Positions 6,346 to 6,419 of a stretch of DNA of 6,419 nucleotides are shown here, one piece after another. The stretch covers positions 1-6,419 of the forward strand of contig JAFGOG010000383.1 of the NCBI GenBank assembly GCA_016926595.1. Direction: 5' to 3'. Each line of letters begins with the position of its first letter. Within the stretch, counting starts at the first letter, position 1. The notes under the pieces were generated by a model, which was given only the letters and a program-made list of their open reading frames with translations, did no database searches and had not been told where the DNA came from. Both the position numbers and the translations under genes were made by a program. This DNA comes from Anaerolineae bacterium. GTDB lineage: Bacteria; Chloroflexota; Anaerolineae; JAAYZQ01.

Positions 6346-6419
6346 ATGATTACAACTATCCTCGATTTCTGGAAAAGCTTGGCCCGCCAGTTGACCCATT
6401 ATCTCAAGCGATGGACGAG
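6346..6419 (+). CDS. Start of an unidentified protein, 3' partial
   Basis: An ATG at 6346, preceded by GGAG (6331-6334) with an 11-nt spacer, opens a frame that stays open to the window edge (24 codons). The visible N-terminus is Met-Ile-Thr-Thr-Ile-Leu-Asp-Phe-Trp-Lys-Ser-Leu, then a basic, aromatic-rich helix-like stretch. The frame is open upstream only to 6259, after a TGA at 6256-6258, and has no better start. Too little is present to name a family. It sits 132 nt after livM in the same direction, so it could be a downstream gene of the same transcript or begin a new unit. Confidence 0.45.
   Translation, partial: MITTILDFWKSLARQLTHYLKRWT

Overview
The window is a GC-rich, all plus-strand stretch of one ABC-importer operon of the branched-chain amino-acid / hydrophobic amino-acid (HAAT, Liv) type. 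Genes are tightly packed, use strong AGGAGG-type ribosome binding sites, and share one high-GC codon style. This suggests a free-living high-GC bacterium. The architecture and protein style recall Chloroflexota such as Anaerolineae or Caldilineae, but that is a weak impression and cannot be settled from sequence reading alone.

Layout. Positions 1-738 hold the C-terminal part of an extracytoplasmic substrate-binding protein (SBP1); its start and signal peptide lie left of the window. It is followed at once by a near-perfect 17-bp hairpin (754-793). Next comes a full-length paralogue (SBP2, 818-1975) that has no visible signal peptide. Then come the two ATPases livG (1999-2775) and livF (2788-3498), an unusually long LivH-type permease (3529-5109) and a LivM-type permease (5113-6213). 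Gaps between consecutive genes are 3-30 nt, except for the 79-nt hairpin-bearing gap between the two SBP genes. A lower-GC 132-nt gap (about 46% GC by hand count) follows livM. A new reading frame with its own Shine-Dalgarno then starts at 6346 and runs off the right edge.

How the genes work together. SBP1 should capture a substrate outside the membrane and deliver it to a LivH-LivM channel driven by LivG-LivF. The exact substrate (branched-chain or other amino acid, amide, urea-like or related compound) cannot be read from the sequence. The order SBP-SBP-G-F-H-M differs from the E. coli livKHMGF order.

What stands out. (1) The second binding protein appears cytosolic and is nearly cysteine-free, whereas SBP1 carries two close cysteine pairs. 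It may be an intracellular ligand sensor or accessory factor in the importer operon. (2) LivH has about 165 extra residues with about three extra hydrophobic segments inserted after its conserved first half-motif, plus a two-cysteine loop. (3) The strong intercistronic hairpin after SBP1 is a likely device for making more binding protein than the other subunits. I see no IS element, CRISPR array, tRNA or rRNA.
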